Assembly: GCF_004337985.1 (NCBI RefSeq)
Contig: NW_021940923.1
Coordinates: forward strand, 783,951-847,950
Origin: Pyricularia pennisetigena
Taxonomy: Eukaryota > Ascomycota > Sordariomycetes > Magnaporthales > Pyriculariaceae
Direction: 5' to 3'
Length of the DNA: 64,000 nt
A program made the position numbers and the translations under genes. Within the stretch, counting starts at the first letter, position 1. Each line of letters begins with the position of its first letter. Under the pieces are notes generated by a model. It did not search any database, was not told the origin of the DNA, and was given only the letters and a program-made list of their open reading frames with translations. Below are positions 1 to 9,944 of this stretch, piece by piece.

Positions 1-918
1 GGTTTACAGACAGCTAGCTACCCGGCATCTCCGTACAAAGATATCTAACAATATCCCATCCGATGTCTTCTACGTAAAAAAGACCTCAGCCGCATCTAGG
101 GCGGGGGGCAGGAGAGGAGGGGCAGGCGTATCTGGATCTGGATACGGCAAGATCCGGACCGTTGTGCGCAGCCCGCAAGTCCGGGATCCAGAGTTCGGCC
201 TGCCCGCCTCTCATAAGGCAGCATGAACCCCGGCATTGCCAGTCAATGCCATGACTCGGCCCGATCTCTTTCTCCCCCTAGCCTCCGTCCGGGATGACCC
301 CGATTCCCATAGTGTGGCTTTGACTCCTTTTCCAACGCATCGCTCGACGTTTCCTGACCGGGGAGCCCTGGCGAACAAACAAAGATGTGCTGATGATTTT
401 CCTATTGACAGCTGTTTTGATTTTGCCCCTATCAACATTTGATATCATTCTATCGAGGAATGATGATCAGCAGAGAGTCGCTCGGTCTAGATTCCTCCCC
501 CCCCCTTCATCCTCCTGCTGCGGGCTTTTTTTTTTCAAAGAGGGCTCCGCAATGCGTTGCTCCTCTCTGATGTCCGCAATCAGTCGAACTGGCCAAACGT
601 TTGTTTTCTTTTTTGTTTTGGCAGCTTCTTTTTGCCAAATCTCCCGTGACATGCTCTTCTTATGCCGGGCTGTGACTTGAAGAATTCGGTAGCGACTGCT
701 ATCCCTCAAGGGAGGGTTGGAGAAGAGACACCAGTGGTCCCTCTCACAGCGCGTCTTTCCACTGCTAGCAGCGGCCTTTCCGTCGAGGTCCGGTGCGCGC
801 ATGGCGGATTTCCAATCCGCCGGTTTTTTGTGTGGCTGCCGGGCCTTGGAGTTCTTGCCTCACTTCTAATTTTTGTTTTTTGTCTCCTATCTCTGCTTCC
901 AACATGAGGGTGTCGATC
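1..918. other. spacer at window edge, no gene seen
   Basis: Only short ORFs with uneven composition occur here. A hairpin with 8-bp arms (803-810 / 814-821) followed by a T run lies at 803-828. The part nearest 918 is probably the 3' UTR of the small minus-strand gene at 919-1038. Nothing else could be supported. Confidence 0.5.
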
Positions 919-1038
919 TCATTTCTTTGGCTTGTCATACGCCGCCGATGCTGGGCAGGACTTGTCGCCGCAGTCCTTGACGATTAGCGCCTTGCGCTCG
1001 TTGGATTTGGCATCATATTTGACGTCCCACTTGCACAT
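919..1038 (-). CDS. 39-aa conserved-looking microprotein
   Basis: I do not recognise this protein. The ORF encodes 39 residues (begins MCKWDVKYDA, ends AYDKPKK) with Cys at positions 2, 23 and 28 and 9 Lys. It is supported by strong third-position C/G preference (AAG, GAC, GTC, TGC, AAC, GCG), unlike the flanking AT-rich DNA, and by a fungal start context (CCAACATG). Upstream on the minus strand lies a leader of ordinary fungal type: a pyrimidine-rich stretch (about 1200-1290) and then a C/A-rich leader up to the ATG. No signal peptide or membrane segment is visible, so it is probably cytosolic or nuclear; a Cys-based metal site is possible but unproved. It is intronless as read. An upstream exon is possible because the same frame stays open 5' of the ATG. 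Confidence 0.6.
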   Translation of the reverse strand: MCKWDVKYDAKSNERKALIVKDCGDKSCPASAAYDKPKK

Positions 1039-2319
1039 GTTGGAGATGTAGGGCTGTGTACTTGGCGATGGCAATGGTGCTGAAGTGGGTTTTGTTGGAT
1101 TGGAAGCGGGAAATAGGATTTCTTGTTTTTTTTTTTTCTCTCTTTTTTTTTTCTTTTTGTCTTTTTGTTTTATGATGAAGTGATGGGAAGTGTAAGGTTT
1201 GAAAGGAAAAATGGAAAAGGGAAAAGACTGATTTTTTTATATTCTCAGCTGAGACGGACTGAAGGAATGGACGGGGAGGAGAAAAAGAAAAATAGGACAC
1301 AACCGCTAGATATAAGAAAATAGAAGCATTGACCGGTTGGTTCTAGGGCTGTCGATTAAGGTATAGATTAATTGCGGGCTGTTGAATGGTCTAGAACTTT
1401 GGCCAGGGTAGGGACGAACTTATTAAAAGACGAGACGGTGTCGTGTGATTTTGAGGATGCGTCAAAGGGCCGTCGGTTAGGGTTCCAGGTACATGATCGT
1501 CCTAATCCCTAGGAGCGTGTCCCCATGCATGGTGTTACTGTGGTGCAGTTCTAGAACGCGAAAGATAAATTTAGTCCAAGAAACAATTTTTGTTTCCTCG
1601 TCCAGGGTCCAGGAGGAAATGGAAAATGGTGAAATTGAATGATGGTCGTCTTCCTTTTGACAAAGTTGTATCCTATCCGATAATCCCTCCCTCTCTCTCT
1701 CTCTGTCTCTCACCTACCGAACCTACCTAGACCTAGACTAGACCTAGTCCACAGAACACCAGGGCCTCACGATTCCTTTTACTTGGCGAAAACTTCGCCG
1801 TTCGATTCTCGTCGAGCTCGCGCAATCGGTGGTTCGCCCCCCTGCGAAGAACAACTGGCAAAGCGATTCATGGTTTAGCAGCGGGCTTGGGCGAAACCTA
1901 AAACCCTAAAGTCAGGCATTATGTGTGGCAGCTAAGGTGTTTGCTTTGCAGTTCGGCAGTCAGCCACACGTGTCCAGCTCGATTCAATTGATGTCGTCTC
2001 CGCGCTTTATCCGGCAGTGGTTGCTGCAAGCGCAGTCGAAAAGAGAACAAACACCAGTCCGCCCCACTAAAGCCTTCTGGGCTGCCTAGAAAAGCGGAGA
2101 ATCGTGTGGACGATTCCAACTATGAACGCGTCTGTCTGTGGCTGCAAGCGATAAAGATGCGATTGTTCCTCCCAGTCAGTCAAATCTGTCTGTCCTCACC
2201 CCATTCAATTGTCGCAACAAGCTACAACACAATCCTTTCGCCGCCCGTTTTCCTACTTGTCGCAAACGAACAAAAAGAGAAAAAAAAAATCTACACCCCG
2301 CAAACCCTCCAGCAACACA
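1039..2319. promoter_or_regulatory. divergent intergenic region between two small genes
   Basis: This region separates the 39-aa minus-strand gene and the plus-strand membrane-protein gene, so it holds both promoters. T/C-rich tracts occur at 1120-1170 and a (CT)n run at about 1688-1710. Short ORFs here have no coding composition. A telomere-like piece near 1890-1905 is too short to mean anything. Confidence 0.45.
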
Positions 2320-2787
2320 ATGTCCTGCAGCGGAGGCGGCTGCGGCCCACAAAGCCTCTTCCCGAACCCCAACCAGCGCGGCAGCTCAGGCGCCGCCTAC
2401 CAGGTGACCGGCCCGCGCGCCGCCGCCCCCGTCGCCCGCCGCCCGACCTACTTCAACCCGACGCTGCACCGCATCTCGGTGATCGCACAGAACCCGACCG
2501 CCATCTCGCCGCGCGAGCTGGGCGTCCTGTCCATCGTGCTCTTGGCCCTCTACAAGGGATTCTTTGTCGCGGCCTCGGCCGACCGCCTGCTGCGCCTCGA
2601 GCCCGTCGTCGCCGTCTGCCCGCTCGACGCCGCGCTCCCCTGCGTCTGGCGGTACCTGCGCATCCTGTTTGGTCTGTTTGCGTACCGCTGGCTCGGGGAC
2701 GTGTTGCCGTGGGCGTTTGTGGCGGCCGTCGCGGTGTTCTTTGGCGAGGAGGCGCTCGGGATGCTGAGGGGGAGGGGGCGGAAGTAA
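2320..2787 (+). CDS. small putative membrane protein, 155 aa
   Basis: I do not recognise the family. The start at 2320 (CAACACAATG) was chosen because codons become GC3-rich exactly there; the frame stays open upstream to 2209, but that part is A-rich leader. The N-terminus is Gly/Ser/Cys-rich (residues 1-25) and then Pro/Ala/Arg-rich. Two hydrophobic stretches follow: residues about 67-86 (LGVLSIVLLALYKGFFVAA) and about 110-142, broken by a GD/P turn near 127-130, so two or three membrane passes are likely. The C-terminus is basic (RGRGRK), which suggests a cytosolic tail. No introns are needed. Immediately downstream is a 15-nt T run. The function is unknown; a small organelle or ER membrane protein is the most that can be inferred. 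Confidence 0.65.
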   Translation: MSCSGGGCGPQSLFPNPNQRGSSGAAYQVTGPRAAAPVARRPTYFNPTLHRISVIAQNPTAISPRELGVLSIVLLALYKGFFVAASADRLLRLEPVVAVCPLDAALPCVWRYLRILFGLFAYRWLGDVLPWAFVAAVAVFFGEEALGMLRGRGRK

Positions 2788-4203
2788 AAGTTTTTTTTTT
2801 TTTTTTCAAATTTCCTGTGACGCAAGGCGCCGTGGATGCTGGCTCAATGCGGCTCAAAGCAACGGACGCAATGATCCGGTGGGAGGGATGTGGTTTCTTT
2901 GCTTCTGCCGGTAAAAAATGCAAATCTCGCCGAGCCCAGACCGTCGCTCGACAAGCTACCCCTCAAGTTTATTTTTTTTATTTTTTTGACATGTCACCGG
3001 TCTGTCGAACGATTTGGGCGTTTGATTTTCCAACAAAGGCAATCGAATCCCCCCCGGGGGGGTTATTAATCAGAATGTCGGAGAGGCATGTTTGAGTCAA
3101 GGTGAGCGGGAGCACGGAACCGCATGCATCCCTGTGTCGATTACGGACCGAAGGACCGGCCGTCCTATTGGAAGTGGTTGTTCACGTGCAGTCACGGTCG
3201 AACGTCTGGGTTTGTTATAAATTGTCTGGTTATGATTTGTTGCAGGCTATATTTACCCAAGTCACTGGAATTAGGTACAGACGGGAGCTTTCGTCTTTTG
3301 GCTATGTTCTTTAGTGCAAGATGATTTGAACCCATGACGTGGGTTTCGAGCGCGAATGCGCTTTTTCTCTCTCTCTCTTTCTCTCTCTTTTCTTTTCCCT
3401 TAATTGTATAGTTCGATCAGAATGGAGAGCGCCCTCCATTTAGGTATGCAATGTGATTGGGCGCCCGTATAATATGTGTCGTATGCCATTTCTGGCTGTC
3501 CCAAAATTAAATAGACACTTCGCTTCGCTATTTATGACTCGACACAACATACAGCATGCATTTGATACCCAAAATCGGCCTGTTAAAATCTAACTATTTT
3601 GACTTTTTTTTCTTACCAGTCACGGCCCTTTTTTCATCTCTTTCACCTGAAGAAAAAAAAAAAAAAATCCTTGTGCAAAACCAGAAAAATAAGTCCGATC
3701 TTTTCAACGGTCCAGTCCACCAACCCACCAGTGCGCCAAGACAGCGAGCTCACCTTGAAAGAAAACCCCTTCGTGCAAGTCCCTCTTGACTCGCTCATTA
3801 GTAGAGAGGGGCCGTTGTCGCTTATAGTTCCATCTTACCTCCGAACGCACCAATCCCCCGCATTTTGAAACCCACTGGCTTCCCGTGGGAACGAACCGAA
3901 CAGTACAGTGGACGGGACGTCTTTCTTCCCGCGTCCTGCATAGAAGCCAGGCCGGCCCAACGTTTTTTTTTTTCCCTCTGGTTGCTTTGATGCCAAGTCC
4001 CTTCCCCCTTTTTTTTTTCTTATCTGATCTTGTGATAATCTCAAATGCAACCTTGGCCAGATTGCAGGTCCCTCATTGTACCCCTCTGAATTTTAATTCA
4101 AGTCCCGAACCTGTACAATAAACAAATCCAAACAGAATCCCCATAGACTGGGCATCTGAAACGAATAAACACACAGATAGCAATAAATCAAATCATTTTA
4201 AAA
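2788..4203. other. AT-rich spacer, no gene seen
   Basis: It contains homopolymers and simple tracts: T run at 2791-2805, CT-rich tract 3361-3399, A run about 3652-3667. The last few hundred bases are probably the promoter and A-rich leader of the amidohydrolase gene (AAAATG start). ORFs present have no consistent codon bias. Confidence 0.45.
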
Positions 4204-5913
4204 ATGTCTACAAGCTCAATCTCAAATGCCGCAGGCGGCAGCGGCAGCAGCAGCAGCGGTAGCGTGCTCCTGGTCAACGGCAAGATCTTCCAGGCCTCGG
4301 CGGCGACGGCGGCGGACAGCGACCAGAGCCAAGGGCCGCCGCGATTCCAGCCGTGCATGCTGGTGCAGGACGGCATCATCACGCACGTGGGCGCCGCGAC
4401 GGATGCGCCCATCGTCGCGGCGCAGCAGGCCGAACCGTCGCTCACGACGCGGGACCTGGGCGGCCGCACCGTGATCCCAGGCTGCATCGACGGACACCTG
4501 CACACGCTGACCATGGGCCAGACGCTGACCAAGGTGGCGCTGGACGGGTGCAAGAACTTGGAGGAAATACGGGACAGGGTGTCGCGGCACGCGCGCGAGA
4601 ACCCGGACCTCAAGCGCATCATGGCCAGCGGCTGGATGTTCAGCATGACGCCCGACGGCGTCCACCACAGCATGCTGGACGACATCGACCCCAGGCCCAT
4701 CTACGTCGACAGCAAGGACCTGCACCACGCGTGGCTCAACGCCGCCGCCATCGCCGACCTAGGCTGTGAGGCCAGGCCGGATCCCGAGGGCGGCAAGATC
4801 TCGCGCGACGACAAGGGCGCCTGCACGGGCGAGCTGGCCGAGGCCGCCGTCTTCACCATCGTCTGGCCGCACCTGGCCGCCGTCGCCAGCTTCGAGGAGC
4901 GCGTGGCCGCCGTCTCGGGCGCCGTCGACGCCTACCACGCCGCCGGCTACACGGGCATGATCGACATGGCCATGGACCAGATGGCCTGGGAGGCCATCCT
5001 CGAGGTGCGCCGCCGCCGCATCGCCGCCCACGGCAGCTTCGGCATGCGCGTCGCCGCCTACTGGCTCATCATCCCGGCCAAGACCGAGGCCGAGCACCTG
5101 GCCCAGGTCGACGTCGCCATCGCCATGGCGGCCAAGTACAGCAAGGACACGACGCCGGACTGCCGCATCGTCGGCATCAAGGTCGTGTGCGACGGCATCA
5201 TCGACGCCTGCACCGCCTCGCTGCGGGAACCCTACACCTCCAACGCCGCGGACCCGGCCTCCATCTGGAGCCGGGAGCAGCTCGCACCCGTCGTGGCCAA
5301 GGCCGACGCCGCGAACCTGCAGGTCGCGCTGCACGCCATCGGCGACCGCACCGTCGAGATGGTGCTGGACGTGATCGAGGCCCACTGCCGACCGTCGCTG
5401 CGGCCGCGCGTCGAGCACCTCGAGCTGACCAGCGAGGCCGACGCCGCGCGCCTGGGCCGGCTAGGCGTGACGGCGAGCGTGCAGCCCGTGCACTCGGACC
5501 CGTCGATCCTGCGCGCTTGGCCGAAGCTGCTGGGCCAGCACCGGTGCGGCCGCGCCTTTGCCTACAGCGAGTTCGCGGCCGGCGGCGCGCCGCTGGCCCT
5601 GGGGTCCGACGCCCCCACCGCACCCAACCACCCGCTGCAGAACCTCTACGTCGCCACCACGCGCCGCTCCGCCAGGGAGCCCGAGCTGCCCGACGCCTTC
5701 AACCCGCACTTCCGGCTGGGGCTGTGCCAGGCCGTGACCGCCGCGGGGGCGGGCGCCGCCTACAGCTGCTTCATAGACGGGGAGACGGGGAGGCTGGACG
5801 TCGGCATGCGGGCCGACTTTGTCGTCGTCGATATGGAGTGGGCTCCGGAGCGGTTGCTCGGGGCCAAGATACTCGAGACCTGGTTTGGTGGGCGCAAGGT
5901 CTTTGAGGCTTGA
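4204..5913 (+). CDS. amidohydrolase 3 (YtcJ-like) family protein
   Basis: Predicted metal-dependent amidohydrolase of 569 aa, the usual length for the Amidohydro_3/YtcJ group, which hydrolyses amide, imide or formamide-like bonds; the substrate cannot be told from sequence. An N-terminal beta-sandwich segment (SVLLVNGKIF, about 20-29) precedes the metal-binding HxH in IDGHLHT (His98, His100). Later motifs in order are IKVVCDGIIDACTASL (about 323-338), HAIGDRTV, RVEHLEL and GSDAPTAPNHP, supplying the remaining His/Asp ligands; the C-terminal sandwich includes ADFVVVDMEW. All hallmark residues are present, so it should be active. There is no signal peptide and it is intronless and very GC-rich. 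The first ~20 residues are a Ser/Gly linker. Neighbours give no pathway clue. Confidence 0.9.
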   Translation: MSTSSISNAAGGSGSSSSGSVLLVNGKIFQASAATAADSDQSQGPPRFQPCMLVQDGIITHVGAATDAPIVAAQQAEPSLTTRDLGGRTVIPGCIDGHLHTLTMGQTLTKVALDGCKNLEEIRDRVSRHARENPDLKRIMASGWMFSMTPDGVHHSMLDDIDPRPIYVDSKDLHHAWLNAAAIADLGCEARPDPEGGKISRDDKGACTGELAEAAVFTIVWPHLAAVASFEERVAAVSGAVDAYHAAGYTGMIDMAMDQMAWEAILEVRRRRIAAHGSFGMRVAAYWLIIPAKTEAEHLAQVDVAIAMAAKYSKDTTPDCRIVGIKVVCDGIIDACTASLREPYTSNAADPASIWSREQLAPVVAKADAANLQVALHAIGDRTVEMVLDVIEAHCRPSLRPRVEHLELTSEADAARLGRLGVTASVQPVHSDPSILRAWPKLLGQHRCGRAFAYSEFAAGGAPLALGSDAPTAPNHPLQNLYVATTRRSAREPELPDAFNPHFRLGLCQAVTAAGAGAAYSCFIDGETGRLDVGMRADFVVVDMEWAPERLLGAKILETWFGGRKVFEA

Positions 5914-7022
5914 ATTGAATACTTAGTTGTGGTAGCGGGTTGCGCTGGGTTGTTTTCCAGGGGGACTATAGGGTGACGTCATGTGTCGTTCATGATGATT
6001 CTGATACTGATGAACGGTTCTTGGCGGTTGAAAGTTGAGTATGTCTCGAATATATCTCGAATATGTCTCTTTCACTCCTGCTGAGGGATATGTTTCTGTG
6101 TCGTAGGATAGCAGTGCGTACCAAATCTTCATACGGGACACCAACTTACTTTTTCTTGACGGAAAAAAACCACAGCCAAACTGTCTCAGCATGACATGTA
6201 AGCACCTATGAGCAACCTACAGTCCTCCGTTCCCAGCCATGTACGTGCACGTGCGTTGCTGTCTCCAGGTTCAAGAAAGCACGTAACAGTAGCATGTAAC
6301 AATAAGATTATTCTCGGAACTCGAATCTATGACCCAAATAACCCAGATCTAGGCAAAAAAGAAGAAGAAAAAAACAGAATACAAAAAAGACCAAGTCAAA
6401 GTGTCTTCTTCCAATCCCGATCCCGTAACCGGGAACAGAGACAAATATGTTCATGAAGGCGGTGCGTTCTTTGTTCATGGGCATGTTCTCATAATGTCAT
6501 CAATGACAAAAAGACAAGCAGAGTCGTGAAGAGGCGGATAGAAAGAAAAAAAAAAAAAAACACAAACGCCGCCAAAGAAAAGTCGTCGTCGTACTCTCCC
6601 CATCAGCTTTCGAGCTCCTTACTCGCAAACTGGCACAAAACGAGCCAATCGTCACTCATCCATCGTCCTTGAAAACAGTACGTACTAGGACGAAAAAGAC
6701 GAGTATGGAAAAGAGAGCGAGAGATAGAGACAACCCAAAAAAAAAAAGGGAAGCAGACCAGAAACCCAAGCCAAATAATAGAAAGCCCAGTCAATCATCG
6801 TTCACATTCCCAGGTCTGGAATGATCTCAACGATGAAGGACAACATAAACCGAGTACTTTTTATACAATGTTGGTCGCCAGCCAGTCGTCTTCTCCAAGA
6901 GAATACGGTATTGCGCCAGGCATGACAACAACCAATAGTTTTATACATTGAAGGCGCTGAAGGGTGGTAGAGTAGGATGCGACGCAAAGCAAGAGCAACG
7001 CCCACAAGATGAGCACAATGCA
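5914..7022. other. intergenic, 3' ends of two genes
   Basis: It lies between the 3' ends of the plus-strand amidohydrolase and the minus-strand unknown gene, so it should be mostly 3' UTR and terminator sequence. A perfect bZIP/CRE palindrome TGACGTCA is at 5974-5981, in a position unlikely to act as a promoter for either. A-rich runs occur at 6356-6380 and 6544-6560. No gene is seen. Confidence 0.45.
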
Positions 7023-8789
7023 TTAGTAACGCATCGTGTTCTCGCAATCGCCCACGTCAACCATGACGACGTCCATGCTGGCATAATGCTTGACTCCCCC
7101 CGACAAGGGCACCGAGACCGCCGCGGCGCGCCTGTTGCCCCTGCCGCCGCTGGGCGACACGCGTAGAGGCTCGGCTGAGAGCGACTGCGGTCTCCTACGC
7201 TGAGGGTAATGGAAGCTCGGGGGCGGCACTGGAACCACCGTTGGTGCCGTCACGGACGAGAGCATCATGCTGTGTCGGGACGACGTCGAGTTGGCGTGCG
7301 CTGACGGCGGCATGCTGCTCCGGTACGGTGAATGGCCTGGCGCCTGCCTACCGGTACCGCTGCCACCAGTCTGCAGAGGCATCCTGCGCTGTAATTTGGT
7401 TGGGGAGCTGAGCGTGTGATGGTGCTGATCTTGATCGCGCGATGGGCTCCTGTCGCAGCTGTTGCGTGGGCTGGGGAGTTGCGGGGGTGATCGGATCGGC
7501 GAGCTAAGCGGCGTCTGGTGCTGGTGTTGCCTTCGCTCAGCGCGACGCTGCCGGTATTGAGACTCCTGCATGATCTCATCATCACGCTGTCTAGGGAGCT
7601 CGGATCCATGTCTGTGATCCTGCCTCCCGGTCCAACCAGCAGCAATATCAGGTAGGGTCTGGTCACAAGCCACAGGCACCTTGTCAGACCGACCGCGCAG
7701 GCTTCCACTTAGATTCTTCCGCGACAGCGACTTTGTGAGCTTCTTCATCCCACTGATAGCGCTTTCATGGTCATTGCTATGCTGGTTCTGGGGCTGCTGG
7801 TTCATTATGCCCAAGCCGGTGAAGGTGTCCTCGGTTGGCGAAGACAGAGGCTGGCTGCCAAACGGCTTCTTATCCGCCAGGCGGCTCGTCGACTTGCGCA
7901 GCTTCTTGATCAGTCTCTGCCCCGGCGTGGAGCCACCATGGCCTGCCTCGTCACCATCAGCGCGGCTACGCTTTGTGCCGCGGTAGGGTGACTCTGGGGG
8001 CTGGGGATACGGTTGCTGCTCAACCTCCTGATCCCGGTTGGGGAACTGGAACTGGTCGGGCTGGTGTCGACCAGCGCTGGTGGACGGGCGCGCCTGCGAC
8101 ATCTGCGATGGGAGTGTGCCAGGTCCCGACCCGGGCGGCGCGTGGCGCGAGGACTGGATGACGTGGGCGTCAAAGAATCCCGACTTCATCAGGTTCTGGT
8201 AGGTGGCCATGATCTCGTCCCTGCTCGGCCTCGTGCCACCTGCAGTGGCGGCAGCGGCCGCATCAAAGTTGGGGAATGTAGGAGTGTTGGGTGCCGAGTT
8301 GGAGGTCATGTGCGCCGACGAGAAAGGCTTCTGTGGCAGAGGAGGAGGCGCATGCCCACTGTCCTGGCTGCCAACACTGCTGCTGCTACTGCCGCTCCTG
8401 CTGTCCTTGCCAAAGTTATGGCTCGACTTGCTGCGCCCCAAGCCCAGCTTCTCCTTGAGGCCGTCAAAGAGCGGCCCGAAGAAGCCCGACTTCTTGGAGG
8501 ATGAAGACCCGCCTGAGATGTTGGACTGCACCGAGCGACGGTTCATCTTATTCTTTTCGTTGTCGCGACAGGCATTGAACGTGGTGTCGGAGCTCGCCGT
8601 GGTCGTGTAGGCCAGCCGGCCGACTTCGACAACGTTGTCTGCCTGCGCGCTTCCCAAAAAGTCTGCAGGCGGCGCGGCGGATACACGATCGTTCATGGAC
8701 CCTTCTTGGAAGCGCGAGCGGGCTATGGCAGCCCGTGCGGCAAAAGAAGGAAGGTTTGGGTGTTGCTGGGGCTGCGGCGGCTCAGCCAT
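7023..8789 (-). CDS. Ser/Pro/Gln-rich disordered protein, unknown
   Basis: I do not recognise this 588-aa protein (591 aa if the ATG at 8798, three codons earlier, is used). Most of it is low complexity: Ser runs near 95-140, Gln/His/Pro-rich 230-280 and 390-470. A few segments look structured or conserved: SGFFGPLFDGLKEKLGLGR (about 103-121), PSRDEIMATYQNLMKSGFFD (about 190-209), and two similar basic helices, LIKKLRKSTSRLADKK and GMKKLTKSLSRKNLSG. These could bind membranes or RNA, but that is inference. There is no signal peptide or transmembrane helix. Its 5' leader holds a long (TCC)n/(GGA)n tract at 8845-8879. Intronless as read. It lies downstream of veA on the same strand, but over 1.1 kb separates them, so they are separate genes. 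Confidence 0.7.
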   Translation of the reverse strand: MAEPPQPQQHPNLPSFAARAAIARSRFQEGSMNDRVSAAPPADFLGSAQADNVVEVGRLAYTTTASSDTTFNACRDNEKNKMNRRSVQSNISGGSSSSKKSGFFGPLFDGLKEKLGLGRSKSSHNFGKDSRSGSSSSSVGSQDSGHAPPPLPQKPFSSAHMTSNSAPNTPTFPNFDAAAAATAGGTRPSRDEIMATYQNLMKSGFFDAHVIQSSRHAPPGSGPGTLPSQMSQARPSTSAGRHQPDQFQFPNRDQEVEQQPYPQPPESPYRGTKRSRADGDEAGHGGSTPGQRLIKKLRKSTSRLADKKPFGSQPLSSPTEDTFTGLGIMNQQPQNQHSNDHESAISGMKKLTKSLSRKNLSGSLRGRSDKVPVACDQTLPDIAAGWTGRQDHRHGSELPRQRDDEIMQESQYRQRRAERRQHQHQTPLSSPIRSPPQLPSPRNSCDRSPSRDQDQHHHTLSSPTKLQRRMPLQTGGSGTGRQAPGHSPYRSSMPPSAHANSTSSRHSMMLSSVTAPTVVPVPPPSFHYPQRRRPQSLSAEPLRVSPSGGRGNRRAAAVSVPLSGGVKHYASMDVVMVDVGDCENTMRY

Positions 8790-8798
8790 CTTGTGCAT

Positions 8799-9944
8799 AT
8801 TGTTGATTCTGTAGTGGCGGCTGTCATGAAGAAGGGAGAAGGAAGGAGGAGGAGGAGGAGGAGGAGGAGGAGGAGGAGGGGGCGATGGATAGAAGAATGG
8901 AGTTTGTTGGTTTTCCGTGCCCTTTTTTAACTGTTGCTTTTATTTGAAGCTCATCCAACGAATTGGTATATTCTTGTTTTGTTTTGGGCTCTTTTTTTTT
9001 CGCTTCGAGAATAACCGGACAGACGGGTGGCGGCGAGCCTTTGTTTATCTGTCGCGAGTTCGGCCAATTGTTTATTTCGGGATCGAGCCTTAGCTGAAAA
9101 CTCGAGACCCGGTTGGGTATGGCGCGCTCCTCGTTCGACAAAGTTGTCCGCCTGTTGGGCAACTGCAAAAGCAAGGTACCAAAGGGAAAGTGAGTTTATA
9201 GGTTTCCGAGAAGCAGCAACATTTGAAAGTTGCGCCGTTTGATACGTTGTGGGAAAAGGGAAAAAGAAAGGGTGTGGAAATTTGTCAACTGTGCCTATTT
9301 GGGGGGGTTTGTTGCTGGTGGATGCGATACTTCCTCCTGGATCGTTTTCCACGGCAACCGGATCCTGGACCCACCGTTATGAAGCACAGACGCGTCTGTC
9401 CCGTCCAACATCGCCAGAGCACGTGACCCTCGTCGCTTGCGCAATCGCAACGACCCTGAATTGAACAGAGCGCCAAGGGGGTAAACAATTACAGTCATTG
9501 TAGATTACCAGTCGAAATCCGCTTAAGCCTCTTTTCCCCCTCTCTATTCCCTAGCACATTTTCATCTTCTCGCTACTAGATTGGCATATCGCAAAACCCC
9601 AGAAGCCCAAAGGCCTCACGAGCCACGGCTTCCCAAAGCAACGTTACAACCCCGCTACTCTCAGATGGTCCAGAACAAGCTAGTGGCACCAGCGAACTAG
9701 CTCAACGGCCGCCGGGACCTGGATCAGATCTCAGAATAGTGTATGTTTTATGACAATTCAAATCCCGTCAACTCCATGGAATATTTAACTGTCCAAGTTA
9801 CATAGTTACCCACCACTGAGTCCCCCCACATCCCTACCCTGATACATGACTGCCGTTCAAACGCCCTCGGATAAAACAAAAGAGACTAATAATATATGTG
9901 CATGGTTTGAAGCTAACATAGAAAAACAGAAGTACCATGATTTA
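8799..9944. promoter_or_regulatory. promoter of the disordered-protein gene plus veA 3' region
   Basis: The left part is the likely promoter and leader of the minus-strand gene at 7023-8789. It holds the (GGA)n tract and an E-box nonamer GCACGTGAC at 9419-9427; the same nonamer recurs at 38862-38870. The right part (about 9700-9944) should be the veA 3' UTR. No further gene was found. Confidence 0.4.
8845..8879. repeat. (GGA)n microsatellite in a 5' leader
   Basis: About 11 uninterrupted GGA units, which read TCC/CCT on the transcribed minus strand. It lies 56-90 bp upstream of the start codon of the 7023-8789 gene, so it probably forms a pyrimidine-rich leader or core promoter tract. Confidence 0.85.

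Noticed and set aside
800..830. Anticodon-arm-like hairpin GCGGA-TTTCCAA-TCCGC, as if tRNA-Gly(TCC)
   Set aside because: No D arm upstream, no GGTTCGA-type T loop downstream and no acceptor-stem pairing. It is just an inverted repeat followed by T residues.
1885..1910. Telomere-like CCTAAAACCCTAAA
   Set aside because: Two imperfect units only; genes lie on both sides, so this is not a chromosome end.
5187..5906. Long alternative frames inside the amidohydrolase gene (also inside malic enzyme, CHY-RING and PITH genes)
   Set aside because: These are Arg/Ala/Gly-rich shadow frames of GC-rich genes; the true frames carry intact family motifs.
9591..9690. Coding-like stretch on the plus strand between veA and the unknown gene
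   Set aside because: It is short, has no ATG and no splice partners; most likely the veA 3' region.
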